Notes: generated by a model from the sequence alone, not told the origin. A stretch of DNA of 64,000 nucleotides from Viscum album (GCA_963277665.1 OY728152.1:1190166357-1190230356); one strand, 5' to 3'; shown: positions 1 to 13,084, numbered from the stretch's first letter. Program-made: numbers and translations.

Positions 1-3000
1 TACATGTCGATGTAGTATTGGGTGATTTTAATATCACCCGACCACTACCCATAGATATTGACATTGGAATTCATTATTATAACTAACTACACACAAAAAT
101 GTTGGGAATGTCAGTCATTAGGGACCTAACTCAATCCCTCCCATGGGATAAATATCACAAAGGATTGGATTATCCACTCTTTTACAGGGGGTGGTCATTG
201 ATCAATATTTAACATTCTCACACAAATAATTACACACATGAAACAATGATTAGGGAAAATAACCCATTCTACCTGATCACCATCTCAATACTTGGATGCT
301 ACTTACCTAAAACCTGTACCCCCCCCATCTCCAAGATAATATCTACATTTATTTTTCCTTTAATGATTATTTTATCAATTCCTTTCTTATTTTATATGAA
401 CGACAAGAAAAATCACTCTATATCTATATCTCTCACATAAAGGAATCAAATGGGTTTTTAATACCCCATCATGTCTCTTCTCATTAGTAATATAATGAAA
501 TTTCCACCCCATAGTGACCCCATAGTATACATTCCCTACTTGACCAACCCTAAAAAGTTTGATGTGGACCACATTAAATTCCCAAATCACAAATTGGTCC
601 TACTAATTGTATAACAACCTAAGATACTCACCCTATATCGATTGGTACGATAACAAAAATATCTTAGTATTTTCCTTAACTTACTCTTAGATCCCATTTT
701 ACATACCCCAATGTGATCTCAAAACCTAATAAATAAGGTAAAACCTCTATTTAGTTCCTATCCTTATAGGAAATAAGCTTATGAGAGTGCTTATGAAATC
801 TCATCTCCACTCTTAGGAGGGTGTTTTCCAGTATGTGTGAGATACATGACTATCTCAACTCTCATTTTAGGGGTAAATCCTCTAATAAATACCTTACAAT
901 CCACAGGATGTCAAAATATTTAAATACATGTTTCATCCTTTATATAATTCTTACCTCATCCCTCTTTTAAACTCAATTGACATATTTAACACATGGTGAA
1001 ATAGTTTCCAGGTGTATCCTTTTTTCAAAACATCACTATATCATCTACTCTACAACTAGGATACATGTTACAATATTTTCCAATTACATAGGGTGATCAT
1101 GGTCCCTATCCTTTCTAATTAAACCCATATAAACATATAAAAACTCACTATTAGGTATAAACATGAATATAGTTTAATATTATGGAGACCACAAACTTTA
1201 ACCACATAGTTACCATCTATGTGGTGTTATAATCATCCTCATTAACACCTATCCATGCCTTGTCAAATTTTTAACCCTCTATAAAACCCTATAGAGATTA
1301 TTCCTAAAGCCACAATATCATAGATAATTAATTTTTTCTATTTATAATCAATTATTTAATTTTATCAAAAGTGGTAATGAAAAAAAAACTCACTGAGAAA
1401 ATCTACATCATTGAAACTAATAATAACCTCATGTTTCCATCTTTTGGGATCCTTTCTTTCCAAGAAATGTAAAATCCCTCCCATTTTGAAAAATTTCCAC
1501 TGTGATCTAGTGAAATCATAACCAAATATCATTTATAGTATGCTAATGTCTGGTGGTAATGAACATAAAGAAGAATGTAAGGTCAATGGTAGAGAAAAAA
1601 CCATAAATATTCTATAGTATCATCAAATAATCAGTCCTCTTTAAGGGATATCAAATAGGGGTTGAGGAGTTGGGAAGATGACCCAAATAAACCCCCATTA
1701 ATTACCCCTTGAACAAAAATTAAATGGGTTATAAGATAAAAATCATGTCTGGACACCATTTAAAAAACTACAAATGGTTCATGTCATGGAAGAATTCCCT
1801 TTTCTAGACACCCATAACAGTTTGGCCCCTTGGGTCAAGACAAGACACAAACCCCATAGGATGAACCAAAATACTCATGATATGGCCTCTAAAGCATGGC
1901 TCCCATCATCTAGGTGTGACCTTTACCCTATCTAGTTAGGGCCCTCTCCATTTACCAAAGACCCCCACCCCAAATGACATGTCCTTAATGCTCCATGTCA
2001 TGACGCACCATACTAAAAACTATCACAATGAGTCCCAAGGGTAAATATTTGACCAACCTTTATTTGGAAAAATCAGAAGGAAATATAAAGTGTCTTCTAA
2101 ATAATATATAAAACCTTAAACATTCATAGTGTGGAACAATACACCATGTTGTGGCTAGTTTTATGGATTTATCCATATATAAAACTCAAAAAATCACTCT
2201 TCATGATGTGACACCTTGTTTTAATGTTCTTCCCAATGATAATAATACCTTTTTCATATCATAGAACCAACTCATCATAGAGTGAACTCTGGCTTTCACG
2301 TTATATAACCATATTAGTTATGGAGTGACTCCACAACCAATCCTCATCAGAATGTTACCTCAACCCATCATGGTTGGATAATCTATGGGAAATAATATTC
2401 AAAAATATGTTCGCAATGGCCCTTCTCCTACATTCATCAAAGAACTTGGAAATATATATACAAATCTCAATTCTAGAAATATACCCAACTCAAGGGAAAA
2501 AATCAAATTTCATTTTAAAATATAGACCCATTATTAATACAGTATGATCTATATCAATAAAAGATAACATTATTTGACATTATGACTTTTTTAAATTTGA
2601 TTTTTCATCAGTTCCCTATTTATAGAAATTAGGTGTATAAAAACCCCATGATTTTTAGCTATTCCAACATTAATTCTATTAACCTAACTAATTTAAATTA
2701 TTTTCATCTATTCTTCAATTTTTACATGTTTAAATTAATAATTTGTTTATGATGGTACAAATATGATTCAAAGGATGTGAGATTCATAATGTTAATAATT
2801 TTTATTGAGATTTTATATTAAAGAAAGAGAAAATAAAATTTTAAATTAACCTTAGTAATATAAATAATGTATTATGATTTATAAAACCTATGATATGAAA
2901 GAATTCATTTTTGAAAATAACTTACACATTTCCCCATAGTTTATAATAAAAACAATGTATAAATAAAAATATATTTATATATATATATTTTTTCAATTAG

Positions 3001-3790
3001 ATTAAAGAATTATTTTTCCTCATTTTTATAGTGTATAACATGAAATTATGTATTTCCCATTCTTTTTTATTTTAACTAATAAAATAGTAATTTGTGTATA
3101 AAAAATAATTTTAGGTAAAGGAAATGATCTAAAAATATTTCATTAATAAAATGAATTGGTTAATTAAAAAAATATATTCATGATTAATTTTTTAAATGAT
3201 AATTTTCTATCCTTTTCATAAGAAATATGTACCTTTTATATATATTTTATTATTTTATGCATTATCAAATTCTGTTTTGGATTTCTAACCTATTTTCTTG
3301 AGCATCATATCTTTGATCAAATAGAAACTTTTGTATTCAAGAATTTTGAGTCTAATTACAAGATTTTATAAATACTCATCCAACATATTTAATTATTAGA
3401 TATAATAATGATTATTATTTTGGATATTATAAAACACATCCTTTATTTGAAAATTTTCATCTCATATTTTATATTGTATTGTAGCAAGAATTCTATATTA
3501 AATTAAATAATTAAAATTTTGGATATGTCTAAGAAAAATTATTTTGGTATGGGGTTCCCCGTGGAAGAGTGGAAATGGGTAAAATTATTTCATTTCATTT
3601 GATAGACACTATAAAATCATATTTTATGTCGGAGAACCAAATTTTCTACCTAAATATCTCTTGTAATTTAAATAACCACAAAAAAATCGAAATCATAAGT
3701 CATTCAATTTATAGTCATTAGAAAATTTCAATCATTGATTATAGAACTCTCTAAGAAGATAAAATTTTGTAACCTTTTAGATCATCTAAA
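1..3790. other. Unassigned AT-rich sequence, no gene recognised
   Basis: No coding region, RNA gene or element boundary could be supported here. Short ORFs (about 60-67 codons at 246-440 + and 387-590 -) match no family I recognise. Positions 1-2400 are somewhat less AT-extreme than the rest of the window and lack the 190-bp-spaced LTR core seen elsewhere, so they may be an older or unrelated repeat or single-copy DNA. Positions 2500-3790 are very AT-rich. Confidence 0.5.
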
Positions 3791-5344
3791 TGTAATGCCA
3801 ATTTTTTCCAATGTAAAACCCAAAATAATTATTTCTATATCCTTTGAAATAAACATGAGGTATTTGATAGTTTTCTTTATATAAAATAATGAGTCAAAAT
3901 AAACCACCATATAATGATTCTGTATAAAATAGCCATTAAAGTTTAATTTATATATATTAATAAAAGCATTAAGAAAAATATGTGTCACAATTTTAAATAA
4001 TTAAAATTTATTTAATAATTCAAAATAAACAAGCATTCAATTATAAGTAATTCATTTTATGCTTCAGAAATATGATTTCTTAAAAAATTATTTTTATTGC
4101 ATTTTCTGCATGGAAAATAAAATAAATTTATACCATTTTTAGAAATTTTATTTTATTTAATGAATATGATTTTTGATATCCTTATCTCAATATTAGATAA
4201 GGGATAATGTTTTGTATTTTTCTATAAATATTTTTTTAGTGAATAGTGTCAAATATTCATTTTTATAAGAACTATAAATTATTTTCAAGAAAAAGTGAAA
4301 TTATGCTTTGAAATTTATATTAATGTATAATAAGTATAATTTAATTATAAATAATGAAATTTATTAAAATTTAATCATTATTATAATTTATTTTTGTATA
4401 CGTTCATTCTTGGGTTTGAAAACACATTTTCCTAAAAAGTATTTTTATGAAAGAAATGTTTTTTATCTTATTGAATAAAATTACTATCTATTTATTAATT
4501 GTTTTAATGAATTTTATAGATTAATATTTCAATAAAATATTATAACATTGATTTTATTGAATTAAAAAGCATGTAATTTATATAAATTCTGTTTTATGCT
4601 TAGAAATATATTATTCTAAAATTGATTTTCATTATGGTTTGCATGTTTATTTGAAATTAAATTTTACCACTTATAGAAAAAGAATATAATAAAATGGGTT
4701 CCATATATAGAATAAAATTATTTACTTTTATTTAATATGTTGAGAACAATTTTTTTTCATAATGAAAAGTGAAAGCAGAAAAATGTTATTTTTATAATTA
4801 AGGTTAAAACATGTTTAGTAGGGTATTAAACCCTGAGATATGGTTTGGAATGAGACCCAAAAATGTATAATTCTTTTTTTAATATATTTAAACTATATAT
4901 TATACTAATTATTATTTATTTTCTTTTCTGATACATATTAACATGGATGTACCTAATATCATTGAAATCTTTCAAGAAATGTAAGTGTGTCCCTCCCCTC
5001 CATTATGAAAGGGTTCTTGTTATCCTCTATTTTTACACTATTTGATCCATATATCCCATCTAATTTCTTGTACAAAAACTTAAAATAATTAATTCCTTCA
5101 TCACGGAGATTTTAGTATCCTCCTAAGACTAATCCATCATGTATTAAAGTGTAATCTAAAGGAAGCCTCCCAAAGAAGATATATAAATCTTAACTAAGCC
5201 CTATCTATTTTATTTATTCATCAACTTACTATAAAACTATTTTATACAACCTAACATGATGAATAAAATATTATTAATATATTTATATTTCATTACGAAT
5301 ATGAAATAACCATTTCCTACCTCTACTCTATGAAATGGGAGATG

Positions 5345-5590
5345 AATGTATCACTCGTGCGTACGTGTGGACAACTATCACCACGTATAAATATGATTAA
5401 TTTTACATAAACAACATTCATGGTTAGTTTTTTTGATGGATTTAATATTTATATATGATATTTTTTCTAAAATAATAATTCTATAAATTTTAATTGTTAT
5501 TTATCTTTCTTTTATTCCATCAATTGATAAATTGATACAACACTCTTGTGTACATACAGACTACCATCTCCACAGTGTGATGAAATTTAA
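5345..5590 (+). repeat. 190-bp-spaced LTR core repeats (2 copies, element A 5' LTR)
   Basis: Two diverged copies of a core of about 45 bp start near 5351 and 5541. They share a CTCKTGYGTAC start, a GGACWACYA or AGACTACCA middle, and a CTCCAC-like end followed by a TGATGAAATT-like tail. Related copies at the same spacing occur in the other LTRs of the window in both orientations. Confidence 0.65.
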
Positions 5591-6785
5591 TTTACCTCAA
5601 TTATTTATATGAATCGATGTAAATATGTATATAATAAAGATATATTATAATTATATCATGATTAATATTTTTTATATGGAGGTACCACTATCAAATTAAA
5701 ATAAATATAACTTTCGAACTAAAACAAACATGAAAAACATAGTAGTTAACAAATGAAATAAATATGATAATAAATGATTGCTAATGAATAGATTATAATA
5801 TGTTATAATTAAATAATATATGGAACTATAGTTATGAATATTTCTATTTAATATAATTTTAATAAATATTAATTAACTATAAAAGAGGTTAGAGTTCTTT
5901 CAATTCAATACAGACATGATTTTAGGGTTTTAGGTTACAGTCTCATTTTTTCTAGGATTATTCATACTTAAATAAACGATAATGAAATTATATGATATAT
6001 GTCTCCCAAATCAGAATAATTTTCTTATTCTTTGTATATTTCAAGATATTACATTTTTTCCCTTAATTTTCCTCTCTTTAAGAACTAAATATATTAAAGC
6101 ATTATTTTTATTGTAAACATACTTTATTTATGTCTTTGGTCAGGAATATTTTTCTTCTGTTTCAATATTTTAATTAAAATTATTTCAATAATGTTTTAAA
6201 TTTTATACAAGGATTTATTTAATTCATTTTTATGAATTTTTAAATTTATAATTTTTTAATATTAATATTAATTTCATTTTATGAATGGGGTATTTTTTTC
6301 ATTTTATCAAAGATGTGAATAGAATATTTATTTTAACATACATTGAATGAATTTATTAACCCCTATCATGAATTATAAATTATTTATGATTTTATTTTAA
6401 TAATTCATGATTCTTATCAATGAAAACTTTTCATTTTATATTTTTGGAAATTTTTTATCTAAAATATGTAATTTTTAAATAAAATGGTTTTTTCTGGATA
6501 ATGTTTTCACTGATTCTTTAATGCTATTTAATTACATAACAACATCCTATGATGTAATATTATTTTTTAAATCGTATATGATCAAATTTTTATATATTTA
6601 TTATTTCTCTAAATGGTGTATGATTATGATGATGAAATATTGATGAATCCCTTTTTTCCTTCCATGAGTTAAAATTTGATGTAATGATAAATGTATGGAT
6701 GATCATGTGGCATACATAAAAATAAATTATGACTATATGATGGGAGTTAATACTAATCCCCTAAAAGGTACATTATTCTCTAAAC

Positions 6786-6860
6786 AATAGAGGGTATATA
6801 AGAGGCTATCCCAAGACCAAAACATGTATGCAGATGGTTATCCCAAGCCTAAAATATGAT
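6786..6860 (+). repeat. Degenerate 36-bp minisatellite (about 2 units)
   Basis: Two decayed units end in CTATCCCAAGACCAAAAC and GTTATCCCAAGCCTAAAA. They correspond to the longer 36-bp arrays at 33733-33948 and 40160-40315 and lie at the equivalent place near the LTR 3' end. Confidence 0.6.
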
Positions 6861-7417
6861 TAATTTATTATTGGGTATCCATGACAAAATATTTATATTA
6901 TTATGATTATTATGAAAATTATTACACTCCTTTATGACTTAATGTAATGTTAATATTGTCATATCATTTCCCACATTCTTTGACTTGTTTTCATACATTT
7001 CATGTGAACTATAAAGATTCTTTCCATGACCCACAATTATACGAATTTTTGGGTAAGAAGTTCAAATTTTAATCTCATGTAGTCATACATTTTTTATTAT
7101 GAGATGCTTATATAAAATAATTAATTTATATATCCCATTTTCACTTCTACTAAGAATCTTATCTCACTCTTTCTTATGTTTCATTTTCCCTAGGATATGA
7201 CCAATTTATTTAATTATGATTTGTCTAAAAATTGTGATAACTTTGAAGATATTAGAGGGATATTATGTTGAACTATTATTTATGAGTTTTTTTTATGTAT
7301 CCATGTCTTCAAGTAAGTTAATATTGTATAGTTATAACATGTATCTTATCGGTATTTGAGGAATATTAATCTTAAATGATGTAACATTTATATATTAAAT
7401 GTTTGGTTTTCTATAAA

Positions 7418-7429
7418 TGGTATCAGAGA
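7418..7429 (+). promoter_or_regulatory. Primer-binding site, initiator tRNA-Met type
   Basis: TGGTATCAGAG follows the 5' LTR directly. This is the sequence complementary to the 3' end of plant initiator tRNA-Met, the usual minus-strand DNA primer for Ty1/copia and many Ty3/gypsy elements. It fixes both the element orientation (+) and the LTR/internal boundary. Confidence 0.85.
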
Positions 7430-7989
7430 AAGTTATTGTAATATTAAAAAATTATGATTAGGTGATATTAGTGATAAAAAAAGGATAAAAAAATTAAGGG
7501 ATAACATTCAATTTTTTTGTAAGGTATAGATTAAGTGGTTTGACTTCCATTATATCCCTATCAAAATACTACATGTGGAAATTATTTTTATATAGATGTT
7601 TATAAGGGTAATAACCCTAAAAAGAGTTATTTGGGCATATCTCAGCCATTATTCTGGTGCATAGTGAATGGTAGCTTACTATTCAGATAGATTTACACTC
7701 TTAGGTCATATTCTATGTTTAATAAAAAAAATCATTATTAAACATTTTTATGGATTTATAATTACAAAATAAAACCTAGGTTAAAAATATGGTATCATAG
7801 ATTGAATAGAATGTGTCAATATTTATGGATTATATTAATTAATTTCATAATTTTATGATATCCAAATATGATTGTTGTTGATCATGATAGGATTTTGATG
7901 GATGGAATCTAATAGATCAATGTTAATTCATAATGATATAGGGAATTTAATGGTTGTTCTATATAGATTTTTAATGTTAAGGGATCAAG

Positions 7990-8920
7990 AATGGATAATC
8001 ATGTTGTTTTATATAAAAATTTTTCCAAACCATGAATCAAGATGATCTTCCAAATGATAAAATTGTTGAGTTATTAAAAAATAAATATATAACTTATTTT
8101 AGTGGGTATAACAACCCACTAATTGTTTATCAATGGGTGTGTTCCCTTGAAAATATATTTCTCATTATCTATTACTCGGAAAATGAAAATGATATTTTTT
8201 CTATTTATCAGTTGGAAGGTGAAGAAAATGAATAGTGGGATATTATTAAAAATATATGTTAATGGGGTGAAATAAGCTCCATCAAGTGGTATGACTTTAT
8301 GTACTTATATTACAACAATTACATTTCATGAATTATGTATACAAAAATAATGATGGAATTCCATGATCTAAATTAGTATGATTATGAATCCATTAGTACA
8401 TATAAGTAAAACTTCAAAATAATTTTGTGGTTTGATTCTATAATTATCATTGAACTATAAATTAAGATTGATTGATTATTTAGTTGCTTAAAACCAAGTA
8501 TCTAAGAGAAATTATTAACAAGATGCCTTATCTTCAAGAAATAAATAATTAGATGTGTTTTCATGGTGGAAATAGAGATTTTATTCACCCATCAATATCA
8601 TGTTTTTGATAAGAAAATAATGATCAAATTGAAGGGGAATTATAATATAAAAAACTATTAAGTAAATAAGAAGATTCTTCCATTATATTTTATGTTTGTA
8701 AAGAAAATAGATGAAATTTTATTAAAGGGGCTATTAAATTGTTTAATTATAGAAATTAAGGTCACCATTCCATCGAATGATAATATGATGGGAACACATT
8801 ATCTAATGATGATAATTAGGATAAACTACCAAAAAATTCACCACCCAATCTCCAATGTTTCAAATACTATGAATATGGGTATTATGTTATACAGTTCTTG
8901 AATCATAGAGTTAATATTTA
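7990..8920 (+). pseudogene. Decayed gag (retrotransposon Gag and zinc knuckle), element A
   Basis: The open stretch 8032-8235 encodes a Gag-core-like segment: a YFSGYNNPL motif corresponding to the F-x-G-x-x-(D/N)-P of the family, W-x-x-S-x-E-x-I-F, then LEGEENE followed by a stop where the family has W, and WDIIKN. Gag forms the virus-like particle. The C-terminal zinc knuckle is recognisable near 8856 as C-F-K-Y-Y-E-Y-G-Y, in which the second Cys and the His of the CX2CX4HX4C pattern have both become Tyr. Several stops interrupt the frame between the two parts, so no Gag can be made. Confidence 0.65.
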
Positions 8921-9039
8921 TGATCGATGTCAAAAACCTATGAAGAACAGAGACAACGGGAAATCTAATGTGATCACAATAATTGATATGGGATATGATA
9001 ATGAAGTGGTGAATTGTATGAATACCATCTAATCTAAAA

Positions 9040-9300
9040 CTACAAATGTCTCATTGGATTTTGGTTGTAGCGAATCTTTTATAACTAAAAATTTTCTACT
9101 AGGAATCACAACACCGCCTTAACGATTAAATGATAAATTATTAGTATAAACTATTAATGGTATGATAATTGAATAACAATTATATAATTCCTCCCCAATT
9201 AACGATTGTGAGAATGTGCATAATGATAATCATTTTATTCACTAATTTTTGAAATTTTGGTGATATTTTAATGTATTGGATTTATTTTCATAGATACCAT
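9040..9300 (+). pseudogene. Decayed aspartic protease, element A
   Basis: Near 9056-9085 the reading DFGCSESFI corresponds to the D-(S/T)-G-A-x-x-S-F-I active-site signature of retrotransposon pepsin-like proteases, which cut the Gag-Pol polyprotein. The Thr/Ser next to the catalytic Asp is now Phe. Stops follow within about 15 codons. Its position between the gag knuckle and RT agrees with the assignment. Confidence 0.55.
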
Positions 9301-9599
9301 ATCAGTTTCTAAGGAAGGGAAGTTACATTTTATATTTTGAATCATTCTATGATAATTTATCTGTGTGAGTATAAATATGATCTTCTAGTTGAAATTATGT
9401 CAATTTCATGGGTATTGATTCCAATTCAAAGGTGGAATTTATATATGATGGTTAGGGAGGAATTCACAATAAAAGATATATTTATTGTATCTGTGTTGGA
9501 TGATGTCATTCTAGACTAGTTTCTTAGTGTTCCACTAAATCATGATATGGATATTTCAATAAAATTCATTACTTGTTCTAAACCTATTTCAAAAAGACT

Positions 9600-10165
9600 A
9601 TATAGAGTGGCATATATTTAGTTTCAATAATTAAAGAATCAACCCTATGATATAATTTAAAGGGGATTCATCTAGCCATGTGTGTCACCTTGGGATGCAC
9701 CTATCCTTTTTGTTAGAGGAATGATGGATAAATGAGACTCCACATTTATTATCAAGAACATAAAAACATTTTGATCATGGATAAGTATCCTCCACTATCT
9801 ATTGATGATTTTTTTCAACTATTATTCACACAATGTTTTTATAATATTGTTCTTCAAAATAGATACTATTATTTGAGGGTTATAAGTGATGGAATGTCCA
9901 ATATAGCCTTCTATTCAATGTATGAACACTATGGATTTATAGTGATATCATTTGGACATACTAATAACCCACAATGTTCATGGATTTAATGAATAGAGGA
10001 TTTAGATATTCCCATTATTAGTTTGTGTTGTATTTATAGTTGATATTATCATATTTTCTAATAGAAAGTAAGATCATAAAGATCACATTAGTATTGTAAT
10101 GAAAACCATACAGAAGGATAATTTGTATGAAAAATTTACCATCTCATAATTTTTTGGTAAAGTGT
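9600..10165 (+). pseudogene. Decayed Ty3/gypsy reverse transcriptase, element A
   Basis: A fingers segment near 9675 reads VSPWDAPILFV, close to the family V-S-P-W-G-A-P-V-L-F-V. The open stretch 9732-9989 contains SIDDFF, YYYLRV, a MYEHYGFIVISFG block and TNNPQ, matching the gypsy RT sequence from I-D-D-L-F to Y-G-H-Y-E-F-x-V-M-P-F-G-L-T-N-A-P. The catalytic F-I-D-D box at 10033-10044 is now FIVD, so the first catalytic Asp is lost. Downstream, YEKFTIS corresponds to the usual L-Y-A-K-x-S-K-C segment. There are stops and at least one frameshift. Confidence 0.8.
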
Positions 10166-10489
10166 TCCATTTTTAAGAAATAAAATATCTAGTGATGGTA
10201 TATCAATGTATCCATCAAATGTAGAAGTTGTTGGACATCCTCCCAAACTAATAACTATGATTTATATATGTACTTTTCATGAATTGTAGGGATATTTTGT
10301 ATTCTTTATGAAGTATTTTTCATAATAATCTAATCAAATCACTATGTTAACTAAGAATGGAGTTATGTTTCTTTAGAAAAATTAATGTAAAGAAAAATTT
10401 ATATAATAGAAAAGAAGTTTGGTCAATACACTTATGATCACACTACTTTAAAATGAATATGGAATATTGATTAACATTAATTAATAAAT

Positions 10490-10815
10490 GAAGGGGATAG
10501 GATGTGTTCTTATGAAGAATTTCATAGTGATATCTTATTATTCCTGAAAATTTATGGTTTTTGAGAAAAAATAACTAAATCCTGTTTTTTATTTAGCAGT
10601 AGTAACCTTTTCATTAAGGATATAGATGAATTATCTCTATAGATAATGGTTCAAAATTTATATAGATCATAAAAGTATAATGTGTATATTAACATGAAAT
10701 GTATTAAATATATACTAGAGAGGATGGTTGGAGTTGATTAATGACTATGAATTCTCAACAATTTTCCTCCTTAGGAAAGTGAGTATGGTGGATAGGAATT
10801 TAAGTTGAAAGGATC
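10490..10815 (+). pseudogene. Decayed RNase H domain, element A
   Basis: The reading GIGCVLMKN near 10492 matches the G-x-G-x-V-L-x-Q start of gypsy RNase H (its D-A-S strand is already lost upstream). It is followed by a segment aligned with H-D-L-E-L-A-A-V-V-F-A-L, then YIDHKSI (family T-D-H-K-S-L), WLELINDYEFS, and a V-V-D-R-N-L-S-like end matching N-x-V-A-D-A-L-S. In-frame stops occur at several places. The domain removes RNA from the RNA:DNA hybrid during replication. Confidence 0.75.
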
Positions 10816-11179
10816 ATGAAATTTTATATATGATTCACATCACAAATGATCCAATTTTTACACACATTCAATGGATTTACTATTAAATATTGAAGGAAGG
10901 GGATAAATATTATCATCCTCAAGTGAATGTTCAAACATCTATCCATGTAAAAAATAAATAAGCAAAGGATGAGGATTTTGAGCTGCAATAGAAAGTGATA
11001 AATGGGCATGAGTACAACCTTGACTATAATTGAGTGATATGGTTCAATAACAATCTATGTGTTCTATCAATACGATACTTGAAGAAGTATTTTTTGTTAT
11101 AATTTTATAGCCTATCTTTATTAATCCTAGAAGTATAAACATATATAGTGATCTGAAAGAGCCACTACAAAAAAATTTC

Positions 11180-11400
11180 CAGTTTAGAGGGTGTTATTTT
11201 TGACATTAGAAGGGGTCATAACACCTTCTAAGAAATTAGTGGCAGCTATGGGGAACCACCGCAAATGTTCCCTCCTACGTTCGTTAGAGGCAGTTTTGAA
11301 GAACTGCTGGTAAATTCAAGGTGAATTTAGAAATGGTAACATTAGATGGGGTTTAAACCCCCTCTAATATTGACCAAAATTTTCCAGAAACACTTGTAAG
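11180..11400. repeat. Left subterminal repeats of the CACTA element
   Basis: Several diverged copies of a TTAGAGG(N)GTTTT / AACCCCCTCTAA palindrome-like unit occur, for example near 11184, 11207, 11285 and 11344-11371. These match the right-end units in inverted or direct form. In the En/Spm superfamily, subterminal repeats bind the transposase-accessory protein. Confidence 0.65.
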
Positions 11401-11499
11401 AGAGGCATTTATAACATGAACGACATCTAATTGAGGTCATTAGGTGTAGTTTTGAAAACCACCCCTAAATATTTCTTCTTTTTTTTAATTCTTTTTAAA

Positions 11500-11830
11500 T
11501 AAAACACCACCTATTCTCTCACCCCATCCCACAAAAAACGGGCCTCCCCTCCCATTCCTTATTTAGTGTCACCCCTCCCCGCCTCCAGTTCACTTCACCT
11601 CCCCCTCCAGTTCTCCCATTAACCATCCTACCCTCCCATAACAGTGAACCCCTCCCCTCACATCCAGTTATAGTGAACACATCCCCTCTCATCCCGTTAC
11701 AGGGGACCCTTATCCTCTTGTCCTGTTACTGTCCTGTTACTGTCCTGTTACAGTAGACCCCTCCCCTCCAATCCCGTTATAACAACCCCTCCTCTAGTTA
11801 CGAACCCACCTCATACCCATTTTGATCCAC
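11500..11830. repeat. Pyrimidine-rich minisatellite (29-bp unit with nested 11-bp unit)
   Basis: The + strand is strongly C/T-rich and far less AT-rich than its surroundings. Units start at GTTA, with bodies such as CCCCTCYCATCCC, and repeat at about 29 bp from roughly 11665 to 11790. Inside them GTTACTGTCCT is repeated as an 11-bp unit near 11725-11748. The region lies inside the CACTA element. Confidence 0.65.
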
Positions 11831-11867
11831 AACTTATATAAAAAGGTGTCTGGCGGGTTTTTAAATG

Positions 11868-11925
11868 ACTCTTACCGCATACAAGTCCCGCGCCTCAACC
11901 ACCAAGCCATTTGAATTTATGTATT
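11868..11925 (-). repeat. tRNA-like fragment inside the CACTA element
   Basis: On the minus strand TGGCTTGGTGGTTGAGGCGC resembles a tRNA A-box region and is followed by GGACTTGTATGCGGTAAGAG. No convincing B-box (GGTTCRANNCC) follows, so this is at most a decayed tRNA-derived or SINE head fragment. Confidence 0.3.
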
Positions 11926-11929
11926 CTTT

Positions 11930-13026
11930 TTACACATTAATATATTTATATATATATTAGGAAGGTAATATAAATAAATATTATTTGAATAAATATTTAA
12001 ATACGTATAAATTTAAAACATATATATATTTATATAAATTAATATATAAATTTTTATATTATATATTTTGGTGTTCATATTATATTACACGTATATTATA
12101 TTCAAATTATATATTTATATAAACCACATATTTTATATGTGTATTTACATATATTTGAGTAAATATATTTTATAATTTTATTTATGTTATGTATATACAC
12201 ATATATTTATATATTTATATATATATTTATTTAAATTATTTATATACTTAAATACATATTTATATAATATATAAAAATTATTTATTTAATATATTCTTAT
12301 AATGTGTTTAAATATATATTTTTAAAATTTCCTTAAAAATATATTTATATAATTTATTTCAATACATATATTTATTATTATTTGCACTAATATATATTTA
12401 TTTCAATAAATTGTATAATATTATATGAAATAAAATTTATACAAATATTATATATGAAATACAATTTATACAAGTATTTATATAATTTTATTTGAAATAC
12501 AATTTATAAAAATATTTATATAATGTATTTTAACACATATATTTATTATTATGCACATTAATGTATATATATATATCAATAAATATAATTGAATAATATT
12601 ATGTTCATTAATATATATGTTTTTCAATAAATAGATTTGTATAATATTGGGTACATTAATATATTTTGTTTTTAAATTGTATATCATATAATATTAATTA
12701 TATATAATATAATAGTATAAACATATTATTTAAAAATATATTTATTATTATAATAATATTAACTATAGAAACTACAAGCTTGGGTTTTATACGATATATT
12801 TTTTAAATATTTTATATTTATGTATATTTTTATATAATATGTTTATGTTGTTATATTATATATAATTAATATTAAAAGAAATATAGTTAATACAATTAAA
12901 TATACATTAATGTACATAAAATTATACAATTATATTTATGTATACATATAAATACAATTAAATACAATCATATAAATATTCTATATAATTTTTTTATATA
13001 ATATTTTTAAATACATTTATATATAG

Positions 13027-13060
<34 letters not shown>

Positions 13061-13070
13061 TATGGAATTT
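11930..13070. repeat. AT-rich low-complexity core of the CACTA element
   Basis: About 1.1 kb is almost pure A/T with recurrent ATTTATATAAT / TTTATTATT words and imperfect tandem structure (for example the repeated TTTATACAA(A/G)TATT segments near 12420-12500). It closes with an (AT)n run of about 27 bp at 13035-13061. Short ORFs here (such as 12478-12687 -) are low-complexity noise. Confidence 0.7.
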
Positions 13071-13084
13071 GTTTTTTCAAATAG

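Larger units (their letters stand above)
3791..7416 (+). mobile_element. 5' LTR of Ty3/gypsy element A
   Basis: This is a long terminal repeat of about 3.6 kb. It begins near TGTAATGCCAA and ends just before a tRNA primer-binding site. It aligns by eye with 14769-17750: for example the CTTTGAAATAAACATGAGG segment near 3841 recurs near 14801, TTCATTTTATGCTTC near 4050 recurs near 15013, and the region around 5345-5590 recurs around 16315-16560. The long AT-rich LTR and the TGTNACACCC-type start in the partner copy are typical of plant Tekay/Del-like elements. The exact left edge is uncertain by tens of bases. Confidence 0.75.

Noticed and set aside
246..590. Overlapping 64- and 67-codon ORFs on both strands
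   Set aside because: Low-complexity, hydrophobic or AT-driven translations with no family similarity and no supporting context.
12478..12687. 69-codon minus ORF rich in I, Y and N
   Set aside because: It falls in the A/T low-complexity core of the CACTA element.
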